Assembly (NCBI GenBank): GCA_030323885.1
Contig: CM059194.1
Coordinates: 7,401,686 to 7,465,685, forward strand
Direction of reading: 5' to 3'
Origin: Branchipolynoe longqiensis
Taxonomy: Eukaryota; Annelida; Polychaeta; Phyllodocida; Polynoidae
Length of the DNA stretch: 64,000 nt
Made by a program: the position numbers and the translations under genes. Positions 10,450-21,830 of this stretch are shown one piece after another (position 1 is the stretch's first letter; every line of letters begins with the position of its first letter). Below the pieces are notes generated by a model that was not told the origin of the DNA, did no database searches, and worked only from the letters and a program-made list of their open reading frames with translations.

Positions 10450-11415
10450 TTAACATCCCTAAACCCCCAGCACACACCTACACCCCCAGCCCTAAACCCC
10501 CATGACATACCCCATGACACACCTATACCCCTACACCCCATGACACACACCTATACCCCCAGTACCCCTTACACCCCAACCACACACCTAAACCCCCACC
10601 ACACATCTACACCCTCACCACACACACACAACACCTACACCACCACACACATACACCCTCACCACACACACCTACACCTCAATCACACACACCTACAACC
10701 CACTGAACACCACCACCATACACCTACACCACCAAACACATACCACACACCTACACCCCCACCACATCCCTAAAGCCCCACCACACACCTACATCCCCAC
10801 CACACATCTACACCCCACCACACACCTACACCCCCACCACACCCCTAAACCCTCACCACACACCTGCACCCCGACCACATCCCTAAACCCCCGCCACACA
10901 CCTACACCCCCATCACACCCCTGAGCCATCACCATACACCTACACCCCATGACACACACACCACACACCTACACCCTAACCACACACCTACACCCCCACC
11001 ACACACCTGCACCCCTAAACCCTCACCACACCCCTAAACACCCACCACACACCTACACCCCCACCACACCCCTAAAACGTCACCACACACCACACACCCA
11101 ACACCCACCTACACACCCACCACACACACACCTACACCCCTACGACATCCCTACACCCCCACCACACCACTAAACCCTCACCACACACCCAACACACACC
11201 TACACCCACACCACACACACCTACATACACCACATCCCTAAACCTCCACCACACACCTACACCCCCACAACACCCCTAAACCCTCACCACACACCCAACA
11301 CACACCTACACCCCACCACACACATACATACACCCCCACCACATCCCTAAACCCCCACCACACACCACCACCCGCACCACACACCTACACCACCAACACA
11401 CACACACCTACACCC
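10450..11415 (+). repeat. C-rich minisatellite (CACACCTACACCCCCAC-type units)
   Basis: About 950 bp built from irregular units of roughly 12-20 bp such as CACACCTACACCCCCACCA, almost free of G on the plus strand. The ORFs in it (His/Thr/Pro-rich) are repeat artefacts. The complementary strand is G/T-rich. Confidence 0.95.
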
Positions 11416-11620
11416 TTCTATCCAACCATGATGGACAACTTGGACCGGGAACGGGTGCTGCCACCACGTGTATATCGAGAGACCTGGCTCATGAAAGCTG
11501 CCCATTGAGCGTCACACTTCTGCTTGATCTCGTAACCAGCATACAACTATAGACACATACAATAGTAGATAACGTCTCGGGTGATTAAATCTGTAGTGGC
11601 GACGGAGCATACCATTAGCA

Positions 11621-12113
11621 CCGGTGTTGCGGTTTGCCAGGGACACCAGTTTGCCAGGGACACATCACTTCTGCGCATGCGTCAAAATTGAACAGCATTG
11701 TCACTAACCTTATAAATTTAATATAATGTTTTTGGTAAAGATGTTTTCTATATGTGTACCAAACGATTTGTTTCTAGGTGGTGTCATTTTAGAGATATTT
11801 AACCTTTCCTGTATTTTATGCATGAAGATTGCTCACGGCCATTGACAATGCCTTGAGTTGGACGGTACGTGCAGTGAAAAACATTCGTTTTATTCAAAAT
11901 TAATAGAAATCAAGAACCCTAACCTTATCAATTTAATATAATCTTAATGGTAAGGATGGTTTCTATATTTGTGCGAAGCGATTTGTTTCTAGGTGGTGTA
12001 ATTTTAGAGATATTTGATTTTTTCTGTATGAAGATTTGCTCACGGCCGTTGACAATGCATTTGAATGGAAGTGTCCCTGGCAAACTGGTGTCCCTCGGAA
12101 TCCGCAACACCGG
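11621..12113. mobile_element. 493-bp DNA element with long inverted ends
   Basis: The left end CCGGTGTTGCGG and right end CCGCAACACCGG are inverted. Inside them, both ends carry GGGACACCAGTTTGCCAGGG followed by ACAC in inverted orientation, so the inverted repeat is about 45 bp. The interior is an imperfect tandem duplication (11702-11860 and 11920-12060) that shares GATTTGTTTCTAGGTGGTGT. No transposase is seen. Confidence 0.75.
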
Positions 12114-12239
12114 CATCATATATACATTAAATACACCCGAAACTAAATTAGCAGAATGGTTGAATAACACAAATAGCTGCAGAACATCCAGAATCACGAC
12201 TACAGTGTAACCCCGCCCATCAGCTGTGCGTCTAAGCAG

Positions 12240-12595
12240 TTAAAGTTCCATAGTCCGATGGTTTTGAGTTTCTGTTACTTTCTGAGGTAAAAATATATTA
12301 GGTTAGATCATTATAATCTACCTTACTTTAGTTTGAAGTAACTTTTATTTTAAATGGCTAACTTTTGAGATATTTGAAGTGCGAACATGCCATATTAATT
12401 TAGGCAAATACACAAAAACTCTGACACCATACACTTCTAAAGTAACAGTTCTATTAAATTGCCTCAGTATTCCTGTCTATGTGGCGACTAATGTTTGATA
12501 AGCAAACCAGTACCTAAGTTAGATATATAGGATCAAATCTAGATACATGTTTGGGTTTAAAAATTTGATATTTTCATTGGCCTATGAGGCTTTAA
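12240..12595 (+). mobile_element. MITE with AAGTTGCATAGTCC ends
   Basis: It starts TTAAAGTTCCATAGTCCGATG and ends with the inverted, partly decayed GGCCTATGAGGCTTTAA. The body order is as in the copy at 18098. The ends are consistent with TTAA insertion, which is not proven. Confidence 0.7.
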
Positions 12596-12607
12596 TGTTG
12601 GCATAAT

Positions 12608-13320
12608 ATTCACCCTATTCACGCCACGGCCATGTTGAAACCAGACCGAGGGCACTTACGCGTCTGCGAGGCGGCACTCTATGTAAAGTAATGTGAATAC
12701 TTTGTTGTCGACCAAAACCTCTCGAAATCACTCAAATTTGAGGGTATTCATTTTTGAAAGTAACATATTCATCTTTGCATACCTGTTTTCTATCTATTGG
12801 CCAATTTTCACGAAGATTGGGTGACCCTTGCATGGTGATTCTTCCCATTCTTTAACTACAATGTGACTGTCAACTTCAAGTCTGCATATTTATAGTGGTA
12901 TCATGTAATGCAGCACTGTCAGCATAGCTATCTGTGAAACACAGTTAAACAACTAGTCTTAGTAATTACAACTTAATAAAAGCTTTAAAAGGGTTAAAAT
13001 ATATTTGTTAAATATATCTATATTAAGAAAGTTATGCAATTTTGAATTTAAGAAAAGATTGGCAGCCAAGGTGAGTGACTTTGTTGATATTGCCTACTGA
13101 AATGCATCTGATCATCACTCAATATTCATAAATAGAAAAAAGGTAAGCAAAAATGATTATGATAGTTTCAAAAGTTAATATCTTCAAATTGTACTCCTTT
13201 AATTTATGTAGTAGTTCATACACATCGGCACACAATAGTGTCTTATGGCCATTTCCAATACCGACGCTTACTCAGCCTCGTTCTGATGCCTAATTAGATT
13301 CATGCGTGAATAGGGTGAAT
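12608..13320. mobile_element. 713-bp element with ATTCACCCTATTCACG ends
   Basis: Exact 16-bp inverted repeats lie at both edges: ATTCACCCTATTCACG on the left and CGTGAATAGGGTGAAT on the right. No ORF remains inside. It ends 42 bp before the Gypsy element. Confidence 0.7.
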
Positions 13321-13362
13321 CCCTACTTGTGGTACACCGAAATAAATAATTGTGATCATAGC

Positions 13363-13506
13363 TGTTACAGTTGGATGCCTACATATACGACTCGACTCAA
13401 TGAGTGCTTGTTAAGTACTGGTTTATTTACGGCCTTTTCCGCCGTCATGACGTCACGCGGGGTTCCCTCTCACGTGGTGGGGTATCCGCCATCTATTTAT
13501 ATCACA
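13363..13506 (-). repeat. 3' LTR of the Gypsy element
   Basis: 144 bp. On the minus strand it runs TGTGATATAAATAGATGG ... AACTGTAACA-type end, with TG and CA termini. It differs from the other LTR at three positions. A TATAAATAG box lies near its start. Confidence 0.95.
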
Positions 13507-13530
13507 TCTCCCTTCTTTCTTTTTTTCTTT
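13507..13530 (-). other. Polypurine tract of the Gypsy element
   Basis: On the minus strand this is AAGAAAGAAGGGAGA directly before the 3' LTR, the position where plus-strand DNA synthesis is primed. Longer purine runs extend to about 13560. Confidence 0.8.
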
Positions 13531-13923
13531 TTTTCTTTTTTTTTTCTTAAAAAAAAAAAATATATGTGAGAACGTTATAAGTGTTTAACTGGTGACAATT
13601 TTCTTTGGGGTTTCTTATCTAACTTATCATTAACATCATTTCGCAATGTTTCGGTATCAACTTATCATTAACAGGTGACATTCCTTTTTTTTTTTTTTTT
13701 TTTGTGTTAGTGTTTAACGTTGGTGTATAACAACCGGTGAATTCGGTAACATGTCTTATGTGTTAATTTTCTACGTTTGTTTTCGCATGTGTTGACCTGT
13801 GCCTCAATACTAGGCTTACAGCTCTCTTATCGTTTATTAGTTATGTACAGATATACCCCTTGTCTAGCGGTTTGTCCGTCTTGACGTTCCGGCTGGGCGT
13901 ACCACTCGACCGTACCGTGTTAC

Positions 13924-16900
13924 CTAATGAGACTCGTCTGTAGCTGGAGCACATGATTGTCTCGCCGGAGCGCACACTGCATTTTTTATTTTTGCTTTTG
14001 CCTCACTTGGTTTTGCTATCTGATCTGGTACTTTGAACATGTATTTACGATTTCTCCTTAATATTCTGTTTCTTGTGTTCTGTATGTGATAATCTCTGTG
14101 GCCTGGTGTGTTGGTTTGGACTATTGTTCCTGGGCTCCATTGGCCCTCATTGTTCAAGTATTGTATGTTGTCATTTATTTTTAATTGCATGTGTTGTGCA
14201 CCCGCCCGTTTGTCGTGATACATTTTCTGTGATCGCTGTACCTGGTCGAACTCTGCTGCTTTGTGTTCCTGCGTTCTTGGTTTCAAGTGATTATTTGTTG
14301 CTGGTAATTTGCATTTAAGTCTTCTGCTAAGCAGTAGTTGTACAGGTGATGCGTGTATGTGGCTGAGAGGCGTATTTCTGTAATTTAGTAGTGCGACGTT
14401 GTAGTCCCTGCCCATTTTATCTGCCTTCTTTATTATGTGTTTGACTGTCTGCACGTAACGTTCTGCCAACCCGTTACTGCTTGGAAACCAAATTCTTTAG
14501 CGAAGTTTTTGTATTCTGCACTATGGAATTGTGGACCATTGTCCGAAACGACCGTTTCGGGTATGCCAAAACGGCAGAAGATTTGTTTTAGTGCTACAAT
14601 TGTTGCTGCGCTGGTGGTCGAAACCAGTTCTGATACCTCTGGGTATTTTGAGTAGTAGTCTACTACAATGAGGAAGGTTTTATTTTGTATCTGGAATAAG
14701 TCGATACCGACTTTTTGGAATGGCAGATCTGGTGTTTGGTGGCATACCAGTGGATCTGCGTGCAGTTTATTTCGTAGTGATTGGCAAATTACGCATCTTG
14801 CTACTGTATCTTGTATTTGTTTTGAAATTCCGGGCCAGAAAATATTGTCGCGAGCTAGTTCTTTGCACTTTATGATGCCTAGATGTGATTCGTGTATGAT
14901 ACCTAACATTTCTTGTTGCATTTTGGATGGTATAATCACCTGACTGTCTTTGAGTAGTATACCATCAGCATATGTGATAGTGTCTCTAAATGTGAAAAAT
15001 GGTCGTGCCAATTGATGTATTTTTTCTTTAATTTCTGGCCAACCTTCTTGTGTGTGTCGAATCACCTCTAGGAGAGCCTTATCTGTCTGAGTACTACTTG
15101 CGATGCGTTGGAGCATGTGTGGCGCCACGTCAAGCTGCGCTACAGCTAAGGTCGTGTCGAATAGGTCATTCGGGTGGATTGTGGTCGAGTGGGCGCGTGA
15201 TAGGGCATCTGCAAAATACATATTTACCCCTTTAATGTACGTTAATACAATGTTGTAATTTTGTAGGCGGAGCCTCATCCTCTGCATCCTAGCAGACAGC
15301 ATGTGTATAGGTTTGTTCATTATTGCAATTAAAGGCTTGTGATCTGTTTGTACGGTTATTTGTTTGCCAAAGATATATTGATGAAATTTCTTACAGCCGT
15401 AGCATATCGCCAGAAGCTCTTTTTCGATTACTGCGTAATTTGACTGAGCATGATCTAGGGACTTTGATGCCATAGCTACTGGACCTTCATTTTGGAATAA
15501 TACTGCTCCCAGACCGGATTTCGATGCATCTACTTGTAGTGTTACGCTTTTCTTTAAGTCATAGTACTGCAGAACTGGTGCTGTAATTAATAGTTTTTTT
15601 AACATTTCGAAAGCTTCTTTTTGCTCGTGTTGCCAGTGCCATTCAAAGTTTTTTTCTAGTATTGTACGTAGTGGTTTAGCTGTTTCTGACATGTTTGGTA
15701 TGAATTTCCCTACGTATCCGACCATGCCTAAGAACCTCTGTATTCCTGCTTTGTCTTTAGGCTCAGGCATGTCGATGATTGCCTGCACTCTTTCGTTGGT
15801 TGGCTTAACGCCTGACTGGGTCAGTGTATGTCCTACATAATTTACCTCCTTTTTGCATATTCTAGATTTTTCTGGATTGAATTTTAAGTTTACCTCTTGG
15901 GCCCTTTTGAACACCGCTTCTAATCTAGTATTGTGTTCTTCAACTGTTGACCCGTATACCAGTATGTCGTCTGTTACGACGTTCACTCCAGGTAGCCCGT
16001 ATAAAATTTTGTTCATTTCTTGTACAAAAATGTCTCCGGCCGTTTTGATTCCGAAAGGTAATCTGGTGAAACGATACCGCCCCCATGGTGTGTTAAAGGT
16101 ACATAATTTACTGCTTTTTAGATCTAGTTCTATTTGCCAGTAACCGCTGTTTGCGTCGATAACTGAGAAAATTTTTGCGTCTGATGTTCTAGCGATTACT
16201 TCCTCTATTGTCCTTGTAGGATAGGGGCTATTTAATATGGCTCTATTTAATTTAGTTGGGTCCAAACATATGCGTATTTTGTTAGGCTTCTTAACTATAG
16301 TTATAGAGTTAACCCAGGGGGTGGGATCTGTTTCTTCAACGATTACCCCTAGCCGGATCATTTTTTTTAGTTCTTCTTTTACATGATTTTCTATTGCGTG
16401 TGGTATGCGTCTAGGTGGGTCTACACAAGGGGTTACATCATTATCTATGTGTATTACAGCATCACTTTTGATTTTGCCTAACCCTTCGAAAATGTCTGAG
16501 TATTTATTTACCAGGCGCTGTGCACTTGGCTCGTCGGACTTGACTGTGGTTGGTTGCCGTGTGGTAGTCTCCCTTTTCTTTGATATTATGTTGACGCGTT
16601 GAATCAGCCCTAGCCTCGTGCAGGCTTCACTTCCTAGAATTGGGCATCCACTGCTTGTAATCTGGTATCGCATCATTTTACCGTCTGTAGCGATCTCTGC
16701 CTCCCCTTCCGGGCGAATTCGTTCGCCCGAGAACGTGATCAGGGTGCACTTGCTTGGCTTCAGTACGATGTTGCTGAGCTTGTTGTATACGCCTCTGGGT
16801 ATTATGTTTGCTTGCGAGCCTGTATCCAGCTTGAATTTGACTTCCTGGGAGCCTAGCGATATGGTAGTAAACCATAAGTTTGTGTCATGTTCATTTGGCT

Positions 16901-17787
16901 TTGATACGCATCCAACAAATAAATCGTAGTCGTCATCAAGGTCATCTTGGGCGTCCGCTGGGGGTGTGTTGTGGTCGTCTACCTGTAACATGTTTAGACT
17001 CGCATGGTTTTGTTTCTTCGTTTTGCATACTTTCGAAAAATGTCCGATTAGTCGACACTTTGAGCATTGTTTGCCTTTTGCTGGGCATTGTCCGGGTGTG
17101 TGCATATATCCGCATCGTCCACACTGCGTATGTGTGCACCCTGCTCTTGACAGCGGTCGTTGATTCGCCCACGCTGGCGTACGTGATGTGACAGTGGCTG
17201 GTGTATACGAACGTGTATTTACGGCATCTACATGTTCTAGTTCCACTGTTGAATTTTCTGACAGTAGGTTTGATTGGTGTTCGCTGAGTCGGCATGTCTC
17301 AATGCATTGTTCTAATGTTAGATTTGCTGTTTGTAGCAGTCGGTCCCTTAGTTTGGAGTTTTTGACGCCGCATATCAAGCGGTCACATAACATGGAGTCG
17401 GCGAGATCTCCATATTCGCAGTGCGCAATGCGGTATTGTAACTCTCGAATGTATACATCCATCGTTTGTGTTGTTTGTTGTAGTGAATTAAACTTATACC
17501 GTATGACTGTTATGTTTGTCTTTCCTTTGCAGTACGTGCGGAAAGCTGCGATCAAAGGCTGAATCCTGTCTATTATGTTGGTGTCAACCTTCAATGTTCG
17601 GTATACTTTTTGGGCCTCTGCCCCGGCTACATGCAAAAAACACCGCGCACTGTACCTTCTCCGGTTTGTTGTGTATCCCGGCTGCTGCTGCATAGAATTT
17701 GTACGAATCGTACCACTGTTCCCAGTTCAGGGATAGATTGTCCTCCAAATTTAGGGGTGCTGGCGGCTTTAGTCCTGTGAGCGCCAT
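13924..17787 (-). pseudogene. Gypsy gag-pol polyprotein, broken by two lesions
   Basis: Gag starts at the ATG at 17787 (MALTGLKPPAP). The first lesion is a one-base length change in the A6 run at 17635-17640, which shifts the frame in early gag. From 17693 the next frame is open for 1,086 codons down to 14433. Zinc knuckles are at residues about 191-223 (CX2CX3HX4C, then CX2CX4HX4C) and the protease DTG is near 291. A reverse transcriptase follows with LPFGIKTAG and a TDD catalytic pair, then an RNase H with QVDAS and TDHKP. The integrase has an HX-H-X-C-X2-C zinc region and DNGPQFH. At about 14470 the frame shifts again, and the short stretch that normally precedes the SNG.AER motif of the integrase core appears missing, so this is a deletion with frameshift. 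The third frame (14469-13924) carries the integrase C-terminus and ends with TAG. Lysine, asparagine and threonine are frequent, in contrast to the GC-rich ORF at 33.4 kb. Confidence 0.93.
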
Positions 17788-17794
17788 TTCGAGT

Positions 17795-17812
17795 TCCTTG
17801 TATCTGACACCA
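17795..17812 (-). other. Primer-binding site of the Gypsy element
   Basis: It lies directly inside the 5' LTR on the minus strand and begins TGGTGTCAG, which pairs with the ...CTGACACCA end of a tRNA of the leucine type. The match fades after nine bases. Confidence 0.7.
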
Positions 17813-17956
17813 TGTAACAGTTGGATGACTACATATACGACTCGACTCAATGAGTGCTTGTTAAGTACTGGTTTATTTACGGCCTTTTCCGCCGTCATGA
17901 CGTCACGCGGGGTTCCCTCTCACGTGGTGGGGTATCCCCCATCTATTTATATCACA
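17813..17956 (-). repeat. 5' LTR of the Gypsy element
   Basis: 144 bp with TG and CA termini, followed on the outside by the ATAGC target duplication. It carries the promoter-like TATAAATAG near its outer end. Confidence 0.95.
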
Positions 17957-18097
17957 ATAGCCACGGGTTGGCTGCTATCGCGTGTTGACTGGTCTACGGG
18001 TAGAGGGTTTATAAAGACTATACAAGTATAGGTAGGCGGAAATTATATTATTATATACTAAATTGTTCTTGGGGGAAATGCATCCTGTGCTGGTTTA

Positions 18098-18452
18098 TTA
18101 AAGTTGCATAGTCTGATGGTTTCGAATTTCTTTCTCTTTTCTTAGATACATATATTAAGCTGATTGTTATAATCTACCTTACTTTAGTTTGAAGTAACTT
18201 TGATTTAAAATGGCTAACTCTTGAGATATTTGAAGTGTAAACATGTCAAATTAATGTTGGCAAGCACCCCCAAACTCTGACACCATAGGCTTCAGCAGTA
18301 ACAGGTTCTATTACATTTACTCAGTGTTCCCTTCGATGTGGCTATACATGCTTAATAAGTGCAGCAGTGTCTAAGTTCGATATGTAGAATCAAATCTAAG
18401 TAATTGCTTTGTTTTGGAACATTTGATGCTTCATCGGACTATGCAGCTTTAG
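18098..18452 (+). mobile_element. MITE with AAGTTGCATAGTCC ends, best copy
   Basis: The left end TTAAAGTTGCATAGTCTGAT and right end CATCGGACTATGCAGCTTTA are inverted over about 20 bp. The body contains GATTGTTATAATCTACCTTA and TTGAGATATTTGAAGTG, shared with all other copies. The ends suggest TTAA-type insertion, as in piggyBac- or Kolobok-like elements. Confidence 0.8.
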
Positions 18453-18875
18453 TATTCACTGCTGGCCTATGCTGCGGTCCTGCGTTGGGCTGCTATATAT
18501 ATATTGCTTGCTTGAATCGCCCCATTCACGTACAGATTTTACTTTTGTTGTTTCACCGGTGTTTCTCCGATCAATGGTTGATAAAATACTAGTAATCCAG
18601 ATCTACATTCATGTTCCTTGTTCTATTTGTAGCCAGAACCTCTGCATTGTATAGACCTATTTCATGTGACGTCAGCATAGGTATTTAGGTCAGTGTGCAC
18701 CCAACTTGGCTGCAGGACAACACAGCTGTAAAGTCGTCGGCTGGCAGCTGTAGTTGTGTAGGCAGGCTAATAGGAAATCATTACAGGCAAGGAGAAGAAA
18801 GGCAGAGTATAGAGCTTGCACCCTCAGGTGTATTATTATATAGTGGTTTCTGGACTTGATAGGGCACATCACCTG

Positions 18876-20560
18876 ACCATGGTAACTTCTGGTAATGTAG
18901 AAGTGTCTGTTATGGTGCACACACTAGATTAAAGTAATGCTAGTCTAACTACAAGGAACTTCTGGTAACGTAGAAGTGTCTGTTGCAGTGCACACACTAG
19001 ATTAAAGTAACACTAGTGTAACTACACAGAACTTCTGGTAATGTAGAAGTGTCTGTTGCGGTGCACACACTAGAATAAAGTAACACTAGTGTAACTACAA
19101 GGAACTTCTGGTAATGTAGAAGTGTATGTTACTGTGCAAACACTAGTTTAACGTAACACTAGTGTTTATTAGGGTGAACATGTTAGATTAAAGTAACACT
19201 TTTGTAACCACAAGGAACTTCTGGTAATGTAGAAGTGTATGTTACTGTGCAAACACTAGTTTAAAGTAACACTAGTGTTTATTAGGGTGAACATGTTAGA
19301 TTAAAGTAACACTTGTGTAACCACAAGGAACTTCTGGTAATGTAGAAGTGTATGTTACTGTGCAAACACTAGTTTAAAGTAACACTAGTGTTTATTAGGG
19401 TGAACATGTTAGATTAAAGTAACACTTGTGTAACCACAAGGAACTTCTGGTAATGTAGAAGTGTATGTTACTGTGCAAACACTAGTTTAAAGTAACACTA
19501 GTGTTTATTAGGGTGAACATGTTAGATTAAAGTAACACTTGTGTAACCACAAGGAACTTCTGGTAATGTAGAAGTGTATGTTACTGTGCAAACACTAGTT
19601 TAAAGTAACACTAGTGTTTATTAGGGTGAACATGTTAGATTAAAGTAACACTTGTGTAACCACAAGGAACTTCTGGTAATGTAGAAGTGTATGTTACTGT
19701 GCAAACACTAGTTTAAAGTAACACTAGTGTTTATTAGGGTGAACATGTTAGATTAAAGTAACACTTGTGTAACCACAAGGAACTTCTGGTAATGTAGAAG
19801 TGTATGTTACTGTGCAAACACTAGTTTAAAGTAACACTAGTGTTTATTAGGGTGAACATGTTAGATTAAAGTAACACTTGTGTAACCACAAGGAACATCT
19901 GGTAATGTAGAAGTGTCTGTTATGGTGCACCCACTAGATTAAAGTCACACCAGTGTAACTACAGTATAACCCCGTTAATTCAAACTCTTTTCGGCAGCCC
20001 GGCAAAATACTACCATTTATCAGTTAAACCAAAGTCAGTTAAACCAAAGTCGGTTAATCCAAATTATCGGTTAAGCCAAACAAAATTGTCGGACCCCAGG
20101 CCACTTCCGGTATGGTTAAACCAAACTTTTATGTGGTTATAAGGTCATTTGAGACCCCACCAACTTTTTTATATGATAAATGGTAGTCTTTCGCCAGGCT
20201 GCTAAAAAAAGTTTGGATTAACCGATCATTTGGTTTAACGAGCTTGGTTTAACGGGGTTATACTATATATACATAAAAAACAATAATCAAAGTGTCCACA
20301 TACATTGTATATTACATTCATAATGCACCCGTTTTTTTGCCAAAGCCAAGTCAAAGTCAAAGTCAAAGCTCGCTTAAACCAATGATCGGTTAATCCAAAC
20401 AAATTTCTAGGGTCCCTTCAAGTTTGGTTTAACGGGGTTCTACTGTACAAGGAATTTAGGTAATGTAGAAGTGTCTGTTACAGGGTTCACACTAGATTAA
20501 AGTAAGACTAGTGTAACCACGAGGAACTACTGATAATGCAGACGTGTTTGTTATGGTACA
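18876..20560 (+). repeat. Tandem satellite, 73-bp units then 113-bp units
   Basis: The motif GAACTTCTGGTAATGTAGAA recurs at about 73-bp spacing from 18880 to 19101 and then at exactly 113-bp spacing (starts near 19101, 19214, 19327, 19440, 19553, 19666, 19779, 19892). The 113-bp unit contains the 73-bp sequence plus about 40 bp that includes TTTATTAGGGTGAACATG. The 113-bp copies are nearly identical. The array is interrupted at 19962-20445 and ends in diverged units near 20560. Confidence 0.95.
19962..20445. mobile_element. TA-flanked pogo/Tigger-like MITE inside the satellite
   Basis: The ends are CAGTATAACCCCGTTAA and TTAACGGGGTTCTACTG, inverted and flanked by TA on both sides. The interior repeats GGTTTAACGG-type motifs. 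A second inverted end at about 20224-20268 suggests two related units joined. The satellite continues on the right side, so the element inserted into it. Confidence 0.8.
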
Positions 20561-20756
20561 CACTGTAAAGCGCTGGATCTAATTAAAAGTACTAAGACAT
20601 TACTAGTAATACTACCATCCGATGCATTAAATTACCATAGTTACTATTCTCGTGATTGGACCTGATGTCCAAATTGTTAGTACTAGTAGGTTATAGTGCC
20701 CCATATATAGCGATATAGCGAATGGTAGACAGGAAGTGTGAACACTTATTTGTCTC

Positions 20757-21072
20757 TCTTTTTTTTTTTTTGGTACATTAGTTGTCCCAAGCAGGGTAAA
20801 TCCCAGTCACAGACGACTGGTCTTCCCCACTCCACTGCTGGTCGATAGAAAGCCCGAGCCTACACTTTTACCGACCCAAGGGATATTTAACCTCCCACAC
20901 CACATAGACATGGTATGAGAGCAACCGGCCTTTGATGACGCTGTAAGTTATACACAGCGGTGGAAATCCAAATTGGCAGAGCTGGGGGCACGGGGAATCG
21001 AACCGCCGACCCTCAGATTAGGAGTCTGACCTAGAAAAAAGTCAGACACTCTAACCACTCCGCCACAGAGAA
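20757..21072 (-). mobile_element. tRNA-derived SINE, 'GGCGGAGTGG' family
   Basis: Minus strand: the head TGGCGGAGTGGTTAGAGTG and box B GGTTCGATTCC are on the right, the body contains CTCATACCATGTCTATGTGG, and a poly-A tail appears as poly-T at 20757-20771. It is nearly identical to the copies at 42622 and 59302. Confidence 0.9.
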
Positions 21073-21164
21073 TGCCACAATGCCACAGAGAATGCCACCA
21101 TATGCGAAATCATGGGATCGAATCTTGACTGAGTAAAATTAAAACTTGTCAAAATTGACCTTTT

Positions 21165-21310
21165 CTGTTATTCTTCAGCACAAGGAGAGTTTAAGGGAAG
21201 GTTGGGCCAGTGTCAAGATAATTTGACTGAGTGGGGTATTATAGGATATTATTGATGGTCTAGTTTTCCAATGGGCAGCACTATAAGGCTGACAAGCACT
21301 ACCTGTTCTC
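21165..21310 (+). mobile_element. SINE family D, 3' fragment
   Basis: CAGTGTCAAGATAATTTGAC, TGAGTGGG and GGCAGCACTATAA follow in the family order. The head is missing. Confidence 0.6.
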
Positions 21311-21390
21311 ATGTGACTTCAGATAACCTCAGATGAATCAGGTGTTGCTAGCGTCATGTGGAGGTGAAAAGAACATTGCGCCTAAGGCGG

Positions 21391-21700
21391 TGTGGCATAC
21401 TCAGACGTGTCCCGTGCTCAGCCGTGTCCATCGCTTCTGCGCATGCGTGGATTTATTATTCTTTTTGTATCTCTATTTCCTACTGCAGGAATTCACCACA
21501 CTTTTATTTATCTTTTCTTGGCTGGGGGGAGGGGTCTAGAATTAGCCTACTTAGGCCACGGTTGTAGTGAACATCCAAATAAGTCTTAGTGAAGTGTCTT
21601 AGCTGACAGCTTGAATGTGGATGGATTTTGACACATGCGCAGACGATGCTGTTAGATTGACGCATGAGCAGAAGCGATGGACACGTCTGAGTACGCCACA
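21391..21700. mobile_element. 310-bp MITE with inverted ends
   Basis: The left end TGTGGCATACTCAGACGTGT and right end ACACGTCTGAGTACGCCACA are inverted with one mismatch, and both continue with TCCATCGCTTCTGC. No clear target duplication is seen. Confidence 0.75.
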
Positions 21701-21709
21701 GCAGTACTC

Positions 21710-21830
21710 AAACTCACCCTGCTGCCATTTCGGGGCTAGCATCCTAACCATGGGAGTGTCTAGGTTCCCTGATGGAACCAACCTACCCACTTCTATCTGT
21801 GTATGTGGCATTTCACGTGGGGAGGTAATT
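21710..21830 (-). mobile_element. tRNA-like SINE head, third family
   Basis: On the minus strand this reads AACCTAGACACTCCCATGGT then TAGGATGCTAGCCC, like the block at 59690-59790. Only the head region is recognisable. Confidence 0.4.

Larger units (their letters stand above)
13363..17956 (-). mobile_element. Ty3/Gypsy LTR retrotransposon, Mag-like, near full length
   Basis: A 4,594-bp element lies on the minus strand between two 144-bp LTRs, flanked by a perfect 5-bp duplication ATAGC (13358-13362 and 17957-17961). It has a primer-binding site next to the 5' LTR, a gag-pol frame with zinc knuckles, protease, reverse transcriptase, RNase H and integrase, and a polypurine tract next to the 3' LTR. 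The LTRs differ at three positions in 144, so the insertion is fairly recent. Gag and pol share one frame, as in Mag-type elements. The coding region is broken in two places (see the pseudogene entry), so this copy cannot act alone. Confidence 0.95.

Noticed and set aside
10540..11173. His/Thr/Pro-rich frames in the C-rich array
   Set aside because: Irregular unit length, no unique flanking coding sequence; typical low-complexity artefact.
18876..19960. CRISPR-like array
   Set aside because: Direct 113-bp repeats without unique spacers in an animal genome; it is a satellite.
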